Source: Mariprofundus sp. KV
GTDB taxonomy: Bacteria > Pseudomonadota > Zetaproteobacteria > Mariprofundales > Mariprofundaceae
DNA: 64,000 bases
NCBI RefSeq assembly: GCF_013387475.1
Contig: NZ_VWNB01000011.1
Span: forward strand, 60,596-124,595
Direction of reading: 5' to 3'
Below, piece by piece: positions 18,858-27,722 of the stretch. Positions within the stretch are counted from its first letter, which is position 1. Each line of letters begins with the position of its first letter. The position numbers and the translations under genes were made by a program. The notes under the pieces are model-generated. The model worked only from the letters and a program-made list of their open reading frames with translations. It was not told the DNA's origin and did no database searches.

Positions 18858-20336
18858 ATGAACTCATGGATTGATCGTCGAAGGTCGGCGGTTCTACTAC
18901 ATATCACCTCCCTGCCCGGCCCCTTCCATAAAGGTGTGCTCGGCGCAGAGGCGAGAGAATTTATCGACCGCATCGATGAGGCGGGCTTTACTGTCTGGCA
19001 GTTTCTGCCGCTTGGCCCTACCCATGGCCACGGCTCCCCTTATGAATCACTCTCTTCATTCGCAGGCAATCCTGAGTTTATCGATCTGCGTGAAGGTCTG
19101 GCTCACGGCTGGCTGGATGACGAAACACTACAGAAATGCCGCACGGCCAAGAGGCATGCTGCAGCGCGAAATATCGCCTCCCCTCGCTTCTGGCAGCAGG
19201 TTGCACAAGATGAGCAGCTGGCCGCCAGCCTGCAGGAGTTCCGTCATGCCCACAGCTACTGGCTGGAGGATTATGCACTCTTCTCAGCGCTGAAAGCACG
19301 CTTCAAAGATCTGGCCTGGTGGCAATGGCCGCAACCCCTGCGTGATCGGGATACCGATGCTATGGCGCAGGCAAAAGATGAAAATATGGCACTGATTGAA
19401 CAGGTGATCTTTGAGCAGTATCTGTTTGATCGGCAGTGGCATGAACTCAAGGCTTATGCCGAATCAAAAGCGGTGCAGCTCTTTGGTGATCTGCCGATCT
19501 ATGTCGCCCATGATTCTGCGGATGTCTGGTCACATCGTGATGATTTCACCCTCAACAGCAAAGGGCTCTGCACCGAGGTGGCTGGTGTTCCGCCTGACTA
19601 CTTCTCTGCAACAGGCCAGCGCTGGGGTAATCCGCTTTACCACTGGGAACCCAGAGAGCGCGAGGGCTTCAGCTGGTGGACAGCACGTGTGCGTCAACAG
19701 CTTGAGCGCATGCATATGATGCGTATCGACCATTTCCGTGCCCTTGAAGCCTTCTGGGTGATTCCTGCCGAGAGCGAAGATGGCATTATCGGCGAGTGGC
19801 GCAAAGCACCGGGTGATGCCCTGCTGCAGACACTGCAGGAGAAGCTGGGTAAATTGCCACTGATTGCTGAAGATCTGGGTATCATCACCGATGAGGTGAC
19901 TGCCCTGAGACAGAAATTCGGCCTGCCCGGCATGAAAATCCTGCAATTCGCATTCGGTGGTGATGCCGATAACCCCTACCTGCCGAAAAACCATGAACTC
20001 AACAGCGTGGTCTACACCGGCACCCATGATAATGACACCACAATGGGCTGGTTCAAAGGTGCAGACAAAGCGACTCGCAAACGTGTGCTTGCAGAACTGG
20101 ATAACGCCAAAGCAGAAGATATGCCGTGGGCGTTGATCGAGTGTGCACTGGCCTCGGTGGCAAAACTGGCGGTGATTCCGATGCAGGATCTGCTGGAGCT
20201 GGGTAGTGAAGCCAAGTTCAATACGCCGGGCACACTGGATAACAACTGGGCATGGCGTATGCAGGAGATGCCCAAAGCCGGTTGCTGCTGCTGGAGAATG
20301 AGCCGTCAGCTCAACAGGCTCTACAAACGCATCTAA
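18858..20336 (+). CDS. malQ: 4-alpha-glucanotransferase MalQ (GH77)
   Basis: This 492-residue protein has family motifs RRSAVLLHITSLPGPF, the GSPYESLSSFAGNPEFIDL block, DLPIYVAHDSADVW, the catalytic nucleophile region MMRIDHFRALEAFW, the acid/base LPLIAEDLGIIT and YTGTHDNDTTMGWF, ending in NTPGTLDNNWAWR. It transfers maltooligosaccharide segments between alpha-1,4 glucans. The ATG at 18858 is preceded by AAGGAAG. The last 20 residues (GCCCWRMSRQ and onward) contain an unusual Cys cluster and do not resemble the usual C-terminus, so a small local change near 20275 is possible, but the length is normal. Confidence 0.95.
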   Translation: MNSWIDRRRSAVLLHITSLPGPFHKGVLGAEAREFIDRIDEAGFTVWQFLPLGPTHGHGSPYESLSSFAGNPEFIDLREGLAHGWLDDETLQKCRTAKRHAAARNIASPRFWQQVAQDEQLAASLQEFRHAHSYWLEDYALFSALKARFKDLAWWQWPQPLRDRDTDAMAQAKDENMALIEQVIFEQYLFDRQWHELKAYAESKAVQLFGDLPIYVAHDSADVWSHRDDFTLNSKGLCTEVAGVPPDYFSATGQRWGNPLYHWEPREREGFSWWTARVRQQLERMHMMRIDHFRALEAFWVIPAESEDGIIGEWRKAPGDALLQTLQEKLGKLPLIAEDLGIITDEVTALRQKFGLPGMKILQFAFGGDADNPYLPKNHELNSVVYTGTHDNDTTMGWFKGADKATRKRVLAELDNAKAEDMPWALIECALASVAKLAVIPMQDLLELGSEAKFNTPGTLDNNWAWRMQEMPKAGCCCWRMSRQLNRLYKRI

Positions 20337-20341
20337 AAGCC

Positions 20342-20647
20342 ATGCTTGAAAGCAGCAGCCACTATTTCCCACACAGTTGCTGCTGTTTTCGCTTTAGCAA
20401 CATCGCCTACGGGCTGATGGCTTTCTGGCTTTTCTGGCACACCATCGCTGCTCACTACACCTTTGCTCATGTGCCATTTGAGTGGTGGTACGCTGTGGCT
20501 GAGGGCGGTGATGCCGGTATTGAATTTCCTGGCTCCCAGGGTGATGTCCGGGATGCACAGAAGGATATGCTGGCTGATACACTCGCTGCCATATTCTCAC
20601 TGCTTATCTACCATATCACACGCCCTGATCTGCACCACAACAGGTAA
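20342..20647 (+). pseudogene. Internally deleted DUF2238 (YjdF-like) membrane protein
   Basis: This 101-codon frame joins two separate parts of a DUF2238 protein. The first half (FSNIAYGLMAFWLFWHTIAA followed by HYTF) is the second or third transmembrane region of the family. The second half (FEWWYAVAEGGDAGIEFPGS followed by QGDVRDAQKDM) is the C-terminal signature around G-x-QGDxxDxxKDM. In full-length members, about 200 residues long, these are separated by roughly 80-100 residues including the YDRxxH motif. The N-terminal helix is missing too. The frame is intact across the junction. It lies between malQ and the transglycosylase gene. It may be a decayed gene or a minimised one. Confidence 0.6.
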
Positions 20648-20727
20648 CCCCGAAACAAGCTCCCGCCATCTTTTGTTTGGTGATGCAGGTCAACTCTTTC
20701 ACGGCTTAACAGCCATAATGTTCGTTC

Positions 20728-21924
20728 ATGCGAACTCTACCGATCACCCTCTCCCGCCTGCTCATGGTGCTTATATCACTCACACTGATCTCCTGCGCTC
20801 AAGGGCAGCAGCTTGGCCTGAACTCGGAGTGGCCATCACTATCAAGCCTCTGGAGCAGCGACAAAGAGGCCGATCAACTGCAGCAGGATGAGCTTGCAAG
20901 CCTTATTGAAGCGGACATCAAGCGCCGCCAGAGCAACCCCTTTCTGGCTGGTCTGAGCGAACAGGATATCGAGAAGATCAAAAAAGAGGCGTGGCGTGAA
21001 TATGGTCGTTTCTGGCGTGGTGTTGCCACCCGCTCCCGCTATGTACGTCAGCCTGTACTTGAGACACTGGACAAGGTCGGTGCACCACGCGCCCTGCAGA
21101 TGGTGCCGGTGGTAGAGTCCAGTTATAACCCCTATGTGGTCTCCTCAGTCGGTGCCACCGGCCTCTGGCAACTGATGCCGGAAACAGCAAATGATATGCG
21201 CGTGAAAAGTGACCGCTATTTCGATGGTCGCCGCGATATCCGCAGCAGCACCAAAGGTGCAGCCCGATATCTGACCAAGCAGTATCGTCGTTTTGGCAAC
21301 TGGCCGATGGCCTTTGCCGCCTACCACCTCGGCCCCAGTGCTGTGCAGCGTCGACTTGATCGCCGACCATGGCAGCCGCAAGATGGCCTGAAAAGGATGC
21401 CGCTGCCCCCTATCACCAAAACCTATATCCGCCATATTATCGGTCTGATTGCGCTGCATGAGGAGGGAACCATCCGTTTCCCTGAACCGTTCCAGACGAA
21501 AACTATCACCCTGCAGACCCCGGTTGATCTTGCTCATCTGCATGAGCTGGCCGAACTACCCAAAGATCAGATTTTCCGTTTCAATCCACAGCTGAAACTG
21601 AAACAGTATTATGATGGCAAACCGCAGACCCTGCAGCTGCGTATATCACAGGCGCGTCTGAAGGTACTCAAGCAGCACATCCCTGCTGAGCCCAACGACT
21701 ACATGACCATTAAAGTGGGCAAGGGTGAAAGTCTGGCCAGTATCAGCCAGCGTTTTAACACCTCCACCTATGCACTGCGCAAAGAGAATCCGGGCATCTC
21801 CAATCGCCTGACCGCCGGTTCACGACTGCGTATTCCGGTTAAACTGATGAAACGGATCAGTGCAGAGCACAATCCTCTGGTGAAACGTGCATCTAAAACT
21901 TCACTCGAAGTGGCTTTGAATTAA
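20728..21924 (+). CDS. MltD-like lytic murein transglycosylase with LysM domain
   Basis: This 398-residue predicted lipoprotein has a signal peptide ending in the lipobox LISC (Cys23). The SLT domain (about residues 115-235) has the catalytic Glu130 in VVESSYNPYVVSSVGATGLW, the LMPETANDM motif and the AYHLGPSAVQRRL motif. A C-terminal LysM domain (about 325-370, VGKGESLASISQRF ... LTAGSRLRIPV) should bind peptidoglycan. It probably cleaves glycan strands non-hydrolytically in the periplasm from an outer-membrane anchor. No clear ribosome-binding site precedes ATG 20728. A GCCTC/GAGGC stem follows the gene. Confidence 0.9.
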   Translation: MRTLPITLSRLLMVLISLTLISCAQGQQLGLNSEWPSLSSLWSSDKEADQLQQDELASLIEADIKRRQSNPFLAGLSEQDIEKIKKEAWREYGRFWRGVATRSRYVRQPVLETLDKVGAPRALQMVPVVESSYNPYVVSSVGATGLWQLMPETANDMRVKSDRYFDGRRDIRSSTKGAARYLTKQYRRFGNWPMAFAAYHLGPSAVQRRLDRRPWQPQDGLKRMPLPPITKTYIRHIIGLIALHEEGTIRFPEPFQTKTITLQTPVDLAHLHELAELPKDQIFRFNPQLKLKQYYDGKPQTLQLRISQARLKVLKQHIPAEPNDYMTIKVGKGESLASISQRFNTSTYALRKENPGISNRLTAGSRLRIPVKLMKRISAEHNPLVKRASKTSLEVALN

Positions 21925-21977
21925 CGTTTAAGACAAGTAAGGCATGAACGCGGACACTGCCAACTGTTATCACTGCT

Positions 21978-22010
21978 CAAGCCTCAATTAACATCCACTG
22001 TCGAGGCTTG
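21978..22010 (+). terminator. Candidate stem-loop after the transglycosylase gene
   Basis: CAAGCCTC (21978-21985) and GAGGCTTG (22003-22010) are perfect 8-bp inverted repeats separated by 17 nt and followed by TTCTTT. It lies 54 nt after the stop and overlaps the end of the receiver-domain remnant on the other strand. Confidence 0.45.
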
Positions 22011-22145
22011 TTCTTTATCCGCACATTTCACGATTGCATCAATCACTTCATCCAAACGGGTCGGGGAAAATGGTTCGGGCAGAGAGGGATATCGATCTTT
22101 CTTTGGCGACTCAAGGAACCCGACATCGCCCTATAACATGATCTG
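21984..22145 (-). pseudogene. Remnant of a response-regulator receiver domain
   Basis: Read on the minus strand, this stretch encodes the end of a receiver domain: HNTQIML, a TAG stop, then GDVGFLESPKKDRYPSLPEP followed by FSPTRLDEVIDAIVK and a stop at 21984. The IML-GD block is beta-4 with the conserved Thr/Ser region and EPFSPTRLDEVIDAI resembles the KPF loop and last helix, with the Lys replaced by Glu. There is no start codon and an in-frame amber stop interrupts it, so it is a decayed fragment, perhaps of a hybrid kinase like the one that begins downstream. Confidence 0.6.
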
Positions 22146-22294
22146 CGTGTTGTGGACCATATACTCAACATCTCCCTGCCCTAATATTTTTATGGAGTTA
22201 ACGAGTAACCCTGCAATTCCTGTGATTGCTAATGATTTAATATTTTTGAGCGATATATGTAGTTCTGTTTAATTCATTTTCAGGGCGGTTTTTT
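22146..22294. other. AT-rich leader region of the STAS-like gene
   Basis: No open frame with coding character is visible. The region is AT-rich toward its 3' end with candidate -10 elements such as TAATATTTTT, and ends in the untranslated leader of the gene at 22295. Together with the remnant upstream this accounts for the whole gap between 21925 and 22294. Confidence 0.3.
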
Positions 22295-22669
22295 ATGCCA
22301 TATACAAATAACTGGCGGCCAAATGGTCTGCACAGAATCTTCACAGGCAAGGTGAGCGGCGATGAGATCCTTACCTCTAATCTCGAAATCCATACTGATG
22401 TCCGTTTCAAGCATATTGCCTATATTATTAACGACTTCTCTGAAATCACAGGCCACTCAATAGAGAGCAGCCATACGGAGGCCTATGCATCAACAGATGT
22501 GATGATATCGCGCACCAAGCACCAGCTTAAGATTGCCCTGCTTGTGCCTCAGCCCAACCAGCTTGAGTTAGCCCACAGCTACTGTGAACTGATGCGCGAA
22601 GAGCTGTTCGAATGCGCTGTTTTTCAGAGCGCTGAAGATGCCCACTGCTGGGTGAACAACAAAACCTGA
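22295..22669 (+). CDS. SpoIIAA/STAS-like conserved hypothetical protein
   Basis: This 124-residue protein opens with a beta-rich segment GLHRIFTGKVSGDEILTSNL, followed by FKHIAYIINDFSEITG and an alternating strand-helix pattern. I recall a similar pattern in short bacterial proteins classed as SpoIIAA-like or STAS-related, which have no assigned activity. No transmembrane segment or signal peptide is seen. The start ATG at 22295 has only a weak GGGCGG upstream. It converges with the large sensor kinase gene (34-nt gap). The function is not known. Confidence 0.6.
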   Translation: MPYTNNWRPNGLHRIFTGKVSGDEILTSNLEIHTDVRFKHIAYIINDFSEITGHSIESSHTEAYASTDVMISRTKHQLKIALLVPQPNQLELAHSYCELMREELFECAVFQSAEDAHCWVNNKT

Positions 22670-22702
22670 CCCAACTCGTCAGGTTTAGGGTGGCACACCA
22701 GC

Positions 22703-25700
22703 TCAGCTTTCGAGCTGCTGCCTGATCAACTGACTGATCTTGACGACAGAAAATGGTTTAGAAATCACGGTCTCATGCTCCATCTCCGCCTGATTGCTCT
22801 TGTCATAACCTGTAGCAAAGATGATTTTCATATGCGGTTCAATCTGGCGAATCTTTTCAGCGGCCTCATATCCACCCATCTCCGGCATCACCATATCAAA
22901 TATACAGAGATCAATCGCATCACGGTGCTTTTCAAAGGTTTCGTAAGCCTCTTCTCCATTAAAGGCCGTTAGAACTTCATAACCCAGAGACTCCAGCACA
23001 CCTCTTCCTGTCTCAATGATATTCACTTCATCATCTACCAGCAGGATCGTCTCACCTGAGCCGTTACAGACCCCATCATCTGCTCCGATCAAATCCTGTT
23101 CCGGTAGCACCTCGGTCAGAGGCAGGTAAATATGGAAGGTTGAGCCCTTGCCAACACAGCTCTCCACCTCCACAAAGCCTTTATGCGTCTTCACTGCACC
23201 AAACACCATCGCCAGGCCAAGGCCGGTTCCCTTACCCTGCGACTTGGTGGTGAAGAAGGGTTCAAACAGGTGTTCAAGCTGGTTTTCAGGTATCCCACAA
23301 CCGTTATCTTCAACACTGATATGTGCATAGGCACAGCGGTTAAAATAGTCATGTTTCTCCAGAAAGAGTTCATCGGGCTCAAAGCGTTCCAGCACGACAG
23401 TGATTGATGGACCACTAACCCCCTCAACAGCATCGCGGGCATTGTTTACCAGATTCATCAGTCCCTGATGCAGCTGCGTCGTATCGCCATTGATCATTAA
23501 AACATCCGAACTGATCTGCTGATCCATTCTGATATTCTCAGGCAGTGAAGTGCGTAAAAACTTCAGTGTCTCCTTGATAAAGGGGGTAAATGGCAGTGGC
23601 TTAATATCTACAATATCCTTGCGGGCAAAGGTAAGCAGTTGCCGGATAAGATCTGCTGCCCGGAAAGAGAGCAACTCAACGGAGTCGAGATTATGTAGCA
23701 TCTCTGGCTGCGCCTGCACACGCTGTTTGGCCAGATAGAGATTGCCGGTGATACCTGCAAGAATATTATTGAAATCGTGGGCAATACCCCCCACCAGCGT
23801 ACCGATAGCCTCCATCTTCTGCGCCTGGTGAAACTGCTCTTCCAGGCGCTTATGTTCAGTAATATCTTGGGATATTGCCGCCATATGGAGAGGATCCCCT
23901 TCACTATCACGGATCAGTTCGCCCTCGCCGCGCAGATAGCGGAGATCACCATCGGGCCTGATAATACGGAATTCGAATGGGTCAACCTCATTGCCTGCGA
24001 TGCACGCCTCGATCCATGCCTGCCTGTTTGCCAAGTCGTCCGGATGAACCATATTGTTAATCGCTTCCAAACTTGGCGTGAATGTGGCCGGTGAAACGCC
24101 GTAAATATGGTACTGCTCTTCCGACCAGCTAATCTGCCCCTCCATATCATAGGTCCAGCTGCCAATATGGGCTGTAGCCTGAGCTTGTTTCAAGCTCTGT
24201 TCACTCTCCCTCAGTGCTTTTTCAGTCCGCTTTCGATCTGTAATGTCTTCGGCAGAAAAAAGGACACCGGAAACATCACCCTCTTCGTTTTCAATATACG
24301 TGTTATTAAATGCCAGGAGACGGAGTTCCTTATCTTTGTTAAGCACTTCATTTTCATAATACTCTACTGGAGCGATATCACCGCTCATCACTTTATCAAA
24401 AACAGTCTGAATATCGCCACGAAGCTCTTCGGGAATGACGAGATCGAACCAGTTCATCCCTACAATCTCACTCTCGTTGTACCCCAGAATCCGACAGCCA
24501 CGTTTGTTAATAAGTTTCACACATCCCGATCCATCCAGCACACAGAGCATAACGTCGGCGATATCAAGATATCTTCTGACCTGATTTCGCTCAGTAACAA
24601 TCTCCAACTCAATCTCTTTTCTCTGGCTAACATCCCTGTGAATACCGATCATACGTAGCGGTTTGTTGTTACTATCCCACTCGATGACCTCAGCAACAGA
24701 CTGAATCCATACCCAGTCTCCTGACTTTTTCTGCCGTCTGTACTCCATCGTCATTGGCTCGGTTGAGGTGAGACAGGCCTGAAATGCAGCTAAAACCTGA
24801 TCGCGATCATCCGGATGTACATGCTCCATCCAGTTCTGTAACGACGAATCAAACTCATCCGGCTCATAGCCGATCATCGGCGCATATTCAGGGCTTACCT
24901 TCACCTCTCCTGTCTGGACATTGACATCAAACCAGGCCTGATTGGCAGCAGTGAGAGCAAGACGAAGCTGCTCTTCACTCTCCTGCAGGCTGGCTGTTCT
25001 GATCTTGACTGCCCTGCGCAAGGTTATAACTAATAAAACAAGCAGCAGAGAAAGAGCTATAAGGAATGTAATTCCAAACTGCCAGCGATACTCTATGAGT
25101 GCATCAACAAACCCCTGTTCGGGTTGATAGATGGCTTCTGATGCAACAAAGTCTGCAGGCAATAACCCCTGCTTCTTATAGATGTTAGCAATATCATCCC
25201 AGCGTTTCTGCCGCATATAACCGACCTGAACAACATCACTCTCAATCATGGCTTTGGTTTTAAGTGCTTCGAATTTGAGCTGTTTGCGTGACAATGCCTG
25301 TGAGCCATACTTTTCCTGTATCACATCAATGGTTTCATCGATGTGCTCCAGTGCATATTCCCAGCCGCGTATGGATGCTTCTGAAAATGCCCTGACACGT
25401 TGCGGTTGGCTGTCAATCAATCGGTCGCTGGTAACCAGCACATCACCATAAAAATCGATATTCTGATCTCTGGGGTGAATGATACGATAGGCTATGCCCA
25501 TCTCTTGCAGTTGATAGGGTTGGTCGGTCTCATATCCGGCAAAAGCATCCGTTTTGCCACTGACCAGATCACGAATATCAAAGCTGATATCCTGTCTGAT
25601 GAAATCAGCAGCTGTGATGCCGACACTACCCAGTGCAGCATCGATATCGGCATTAAGTCCCGGCACCAGCATGATTCGTTTTCCGCGCAGATCCGAGAAG

Positions 25701-26116
25701 CTCTGGATACCGGAATCTTCTCTGACGATCAGCGTCAGTGGAGAGTGCTGGAAAATGGCCGTCAACACCTTAACAGGTGCCCCCTTGGCACGTGCGAGAA
25801 GCACACCGGGGTCTACTACGGCATAATCAGCCTGACCGTCGAGCAACTGACCCACTGCAGTTTTACCCATCTCGACATCGAATCCGGCATCGCGGTAAAA
25901 GCCCTTCTCTTTGGCCATATAAAAACCGGCAAACTGGAACTGGTGCTTCCATTTCAGCTGCAGTCTCACCGGTTCAGCTTGTGCAACAGAACAGGAAAAC
26001 AGGAGAGTCATAAGAGCACAGAGGGTTCTGTTGATCGTTCTACGACTCTTCACAAGAAACTCTCCCAGTATTTTTTTCGCCGCTGTCACTATTCTAGCAA
26101 ACATTAAGCCTATCAC
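22703..26116 (-). CDS. Hybrid sensor histidine kinase with NMT1-type periplasmic domain
   Basis: This 1137-residue protein has a signal-anchor region (residues 28-47, ending SVAQA), then an NMT1/THI5-like substrate-binding domain (about 48-335; LKWKHQFQFAGFYMAKEKGF, GYETDQPYQLQEMGI). A transmembrane helix (about 345-367), three PAS domains with PAC segments (about 380-500, 510-630, 640-755), a histidine kinase core with His780 in GGIAHDFNNILAG, an ATPase domain (about 840-1000) with DNGCGI and [11 protein letters not shown], and a C-terminal receiver (about 1010-1137; CIFDMVMPEMGG) follow. It probably senses a small ligand in the periplasm, perhaps a pyrimidine- or sulfonate-like compound. 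No partner regulator gene is adjacent. Confidence 0.9.
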   Translation of the reverse strand: MIGLMFARIVTAAKKILGEFLVKSRRTINRTLCALMTLLFSCSVAQAEPVRLQLKWKHQFQFAGFYMAKEKGFYRDAGFDVEMGKTAVGQLLDGQADYAVVDPGVLLARAKGAPVKVLTAIFQHSPLTLIVREDSGIQSFSDLRGKRIMLVPGLNADIDAALGSVGITAADFIRQDISFDIRDLVSGKTDAFAGYETDQPYQLQEMGIAYRIIHPRDQNIDFYGDVLVTSDRLIDSQPQRVRAFSEASIRGWEYALEHIDETIDVIQEKYGSQALSRKQLKFEALKTKAMIESDVVQVGYMRQKRWDDIANIYKKQGLLPADFVASEAIYQPEQGFVDALIEYRWQFGITFLIALSLLLVLLVITLRRAVKIRTASLQESEEQLRLALTAANQAWFDVNVQTGEVKVSPEYAPMIGYEPDEFDSSLQNWMEHVHPDDRDQVLAAFQACLTSTEPMTMEYRRQKKSGDWVWIQSVAEVIEWDSNNKPLRMIGIHRDVSQRKEIELEIVTERNQVRRYLDIADVMLCVLDGSGCVKLINKRGCRILGYNESEIVGMNWFDLVIPEELRGDIQTVFDKVMSGDIAPVEYYENEVLNKDKELRLLAFNNTYIENEEGDVSGVLFSAEDITDRKRTEKALRESEQSLKQAQATAHIGSWTYDMEGQISWSEEQYHIYGVSPATFTPSLEAINNMVHPDDLANRQAWIEACIAGNEVDPFEFRIIRPDGDLRYLRGEGELIRDSEGDPLHMAAISQDITEHKRLEEQFHQAQKMEAIGTLVGGIAHDFNNILAGITGNLYLAKQRVQAQPEMLHNLDSVELLSFRAADLIRQLLTFARKDIVDIKPLPFTPFIKETLKFLRTSLPENIRMDQQISSDVLMINGDTTQLHQGLMNLVNNARDAVEGVSGPSITVVLERFEPDELFLEKHDYFNRCAYAHISVEDNGCGIPENQLEHLFEPFFTTKSQGKGTGLGLAMVFGAVKTHKGFVEVESCVGKGSTFHIYLPLTEVLPEQDLIGADDGVCNGSGETILLVDDEVNIIETGRGVLESLGYEVLTAFNGEEAYETFEKHRDAIDLCIFDMVMPEMGGYEAAEKIRQIEPHMKIIFATGYDKSNQAEMEHETVISKPFSVVKISQLIRQQLES

Positions 26117-26156
26117 ATAGATAAAACAGGGCTGTCACTACACCATTTCAGGCCAG

Positions 26157-26627
26157 TTATTCTTCACCATAAAAGAGTGTGGGGTTGATCTGCCAGAGAA
26201 CGCTCCAGCCCCCTTCTCGTTTTTCGAGGCAGAGAACGCCACCGTTGCGGAAATGGATCGCTTCACGACCCGGATCACCAGCCACCAGCAGACCGGCAAG
26301 GCGCTGCATGTGTGGCAGATGACCAACCAGCATCAGATCGCTGTTCATAGAAGCCAAATGGGCTGACCAGGTGGATGGGTCATCATTGGGGGCCAGATCA
26401 AGCGTCTGCTCAACCGGAATGCCACCCCAGGCCTGGGCAAACATCTCTGCAGTCTGCTGAGCACGCAGTTTTCCACTATGCAGGATTTTAGAGGGTCGCG
26501 GTTTCTCAAACAGGCTGAGGAATCCGGCAGTGCGGGTCACATCCTCCCTACCCTGACCTGAGAGCGGGCGCGCCCCATCCTCACTCTCATCTTGTGCTAA
26601 ACCGTGCTGAACCAGATAGAGCCGCAT
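26157..26627 (-). CDS. sixA: SixA-like phosphohistidine phosphatase
   Basis: This 156-residue protein of the histidine phosphatase superfamily has the RHG-like motif LYLVQHGLAQDE at the N-terminus with the catalytic His, Arg in HSGKLRAQQTAEMF, and the second His in LMLVGHLPHMQRLAGLL. This arrangement matches SixA, which dephosphorylates HPt domains of phosphorelay proteins. The ATG at 26627 is supported by TGGAGG 8 nt upstream. A longer frame to 26690 has no ribosome-binding site. Many kinases with HPt domains in the window make an HPt phosphatase plausible here. It is divergent from map. Confidence 0.85.
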   Translation of the reverse strand: MRLYLVQHGLAQDESEDGARPLSGQGREDVTRTAGFLSLFEKPRPSKILHSGKLRAQQTAEMFAQAWGGIPVEQTLDLAPNDDPSTWSAHLASMNSDLMLVGHLPHMQRLAGLLVAGDPGREAIHFRNGGVLCLEKREGGWSVLWQINPTLFYGEE

Positions 26628-26754
26628 GGATATCCCTCCAAAGGCCAAAGAGTGATGACCTTGGCTACAGATTACGCCATAGTAGCGCACCTGATCAAGG
26701 CATGCGCTGAATCATCTGTTCAGCGCAGCCTGGAAAAACGCAACTGGAGAAAGC

Positions 26755-27507
26755 ATGGTTCAGATCAAAACAGCGGCAGATATTGAGGCGATGAGACCGG
26801 CATGCCGACATGCAGCAGATACACTGGTGATGATCGAGCCCTATATTCAACCGGGCATTACCACCGATGAGATCAATGAACTGGTGCATGATTTTACCAT
26901 CAAAGCCGGAGCCATCCCTGCCCCGCTGAACTACCACGGTTTTCCCAAGTCGGTCTGCACCTCGGTAAACCATGTCGTCTGCCACGGCATTCCGGGTAAC
27001 AAAATGCTCAATGATGGCGATATTATCAATGTCGATGTCACCAGCATCATCAACGGCTGGCATGGCGATAACAGTAAAACATTCTTTGTCGGCACACCGA
27101 AGATCCGGGCAAAAAAGGTGGTCGACGTGGCGCGGCAGGCGCTGGAGATCGGCATCGAAATGGTCAGGCCCGGTGCCACACTTGGCGATATCGGCCATGC
27201 CATCCAGAAATATGTTGAGGGTGAGAAGTGTTCGGTGGTACGCGAGTACTGCGGTCACGGCATTGGTCGCGGTTTCCACGAAGATCCGCAGGTACTGCAT
27301 TACGGCAGAAAGGGTGAAGGGCTGGTTCTTAAACCCGGCATGGTATTCACCATTGAACCGATGGTGAATATGGGGCGCGCAGCGGTAAAACTACTGGCTG
27401 ATAACTGGACTGTGGTGACGCGCGATAAATCTCTCTCCGCGCAGTTTGAGCATACCATGGTTGTCACGGAAACCGGAGTCGAAATCCTCACCGTACCATC
27501 ATCATAA
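26755..27507 (+). CDS. map: Methionine aminopeptidase type I
   Basis: This 250-residue type I enzyme removes the N-terminal Met from new proteins. The five metal ligands are visible as D in NVDVTSIINGWHGD, D in HGDNSKTFF, H in REYCGHGIGRGFHEDP, E in FTIEPMVN and E in QFEHTMVVTE. The substrate His is in YHGFPKSVCTSVNHVVCHG. The ATG at 26755 follows a GGAG site. It is transcribed divergently from sixA and followed by a dispersed-repeat element before typA. Confidence 0.97.
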   Translation: MVQIKTAADIEAMRPACRHAADTLVMIEPYIQPGITTDEINELVHDFTIKAGAIPAPLNYHGFPKSVCTSVNHVVCHGIPGNKMLNDGDIINVDVTSIINGWHGDNSKTFFVGTPKIRAKKVVDVARQALEIGIEMVRPGATLGDIGHAIQKYVEGEKCSVVREYCGHGIGRGFHEDPQVLHYGRKGEGLVLKPGMVFTIEPMVNMGRAAVKLLADNWTVVTRDKSLSAQFEHTMVVTETGVEILTVPSS

Positions 27508-27512
27508 GCATT

Positions 27513-27652
27513 AACCACATAGGCACAGAGGCACAAAGAAAAGAGAGACAAATCAGCACGCATTCCGCCTTCCATTGCTGCTAAAATTGTAACCTCTGGC
27601 ATGCTATTGATTGTTTCTTTTGATCACGTTGTGGCTTAGTGCCTTAGTGGTC
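27513..27652. repeat. CCAC..GGCAC-type dispersed palindromic repeat, copy 1
   Basis: The left arm CCACATAGGCACAGAGGCAC with AAAG (27515-27538) and the right arm CTTAGTGCCTTAGTGG (27635-27650) form an imperfect inverted repeat around a unique centre. The same arms occur in a second intergenic copy near 49750-49836. The element lies in the gap between map and typA. Confidence 0.7.
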
Positions 27653-27722
27653 AGCATGTATTACTTCCATATATGTGGTTAAACGCTACTATGCGCGCCA
27701 CTTTAGATTAGAGGTACACCAC

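Noticed and set aside
20252..20341. Upstream extension of the DUF2238 frame into malQ
   Set aside because: It overlaps the malQ 3' end and has no family similarity; the start at 20342 is preferred.
26695..27300. Minus-strand frame of 201 codons over map
   Set aside because: It is antisense to the conserved methionine aminopeptidase and shows no family motif.
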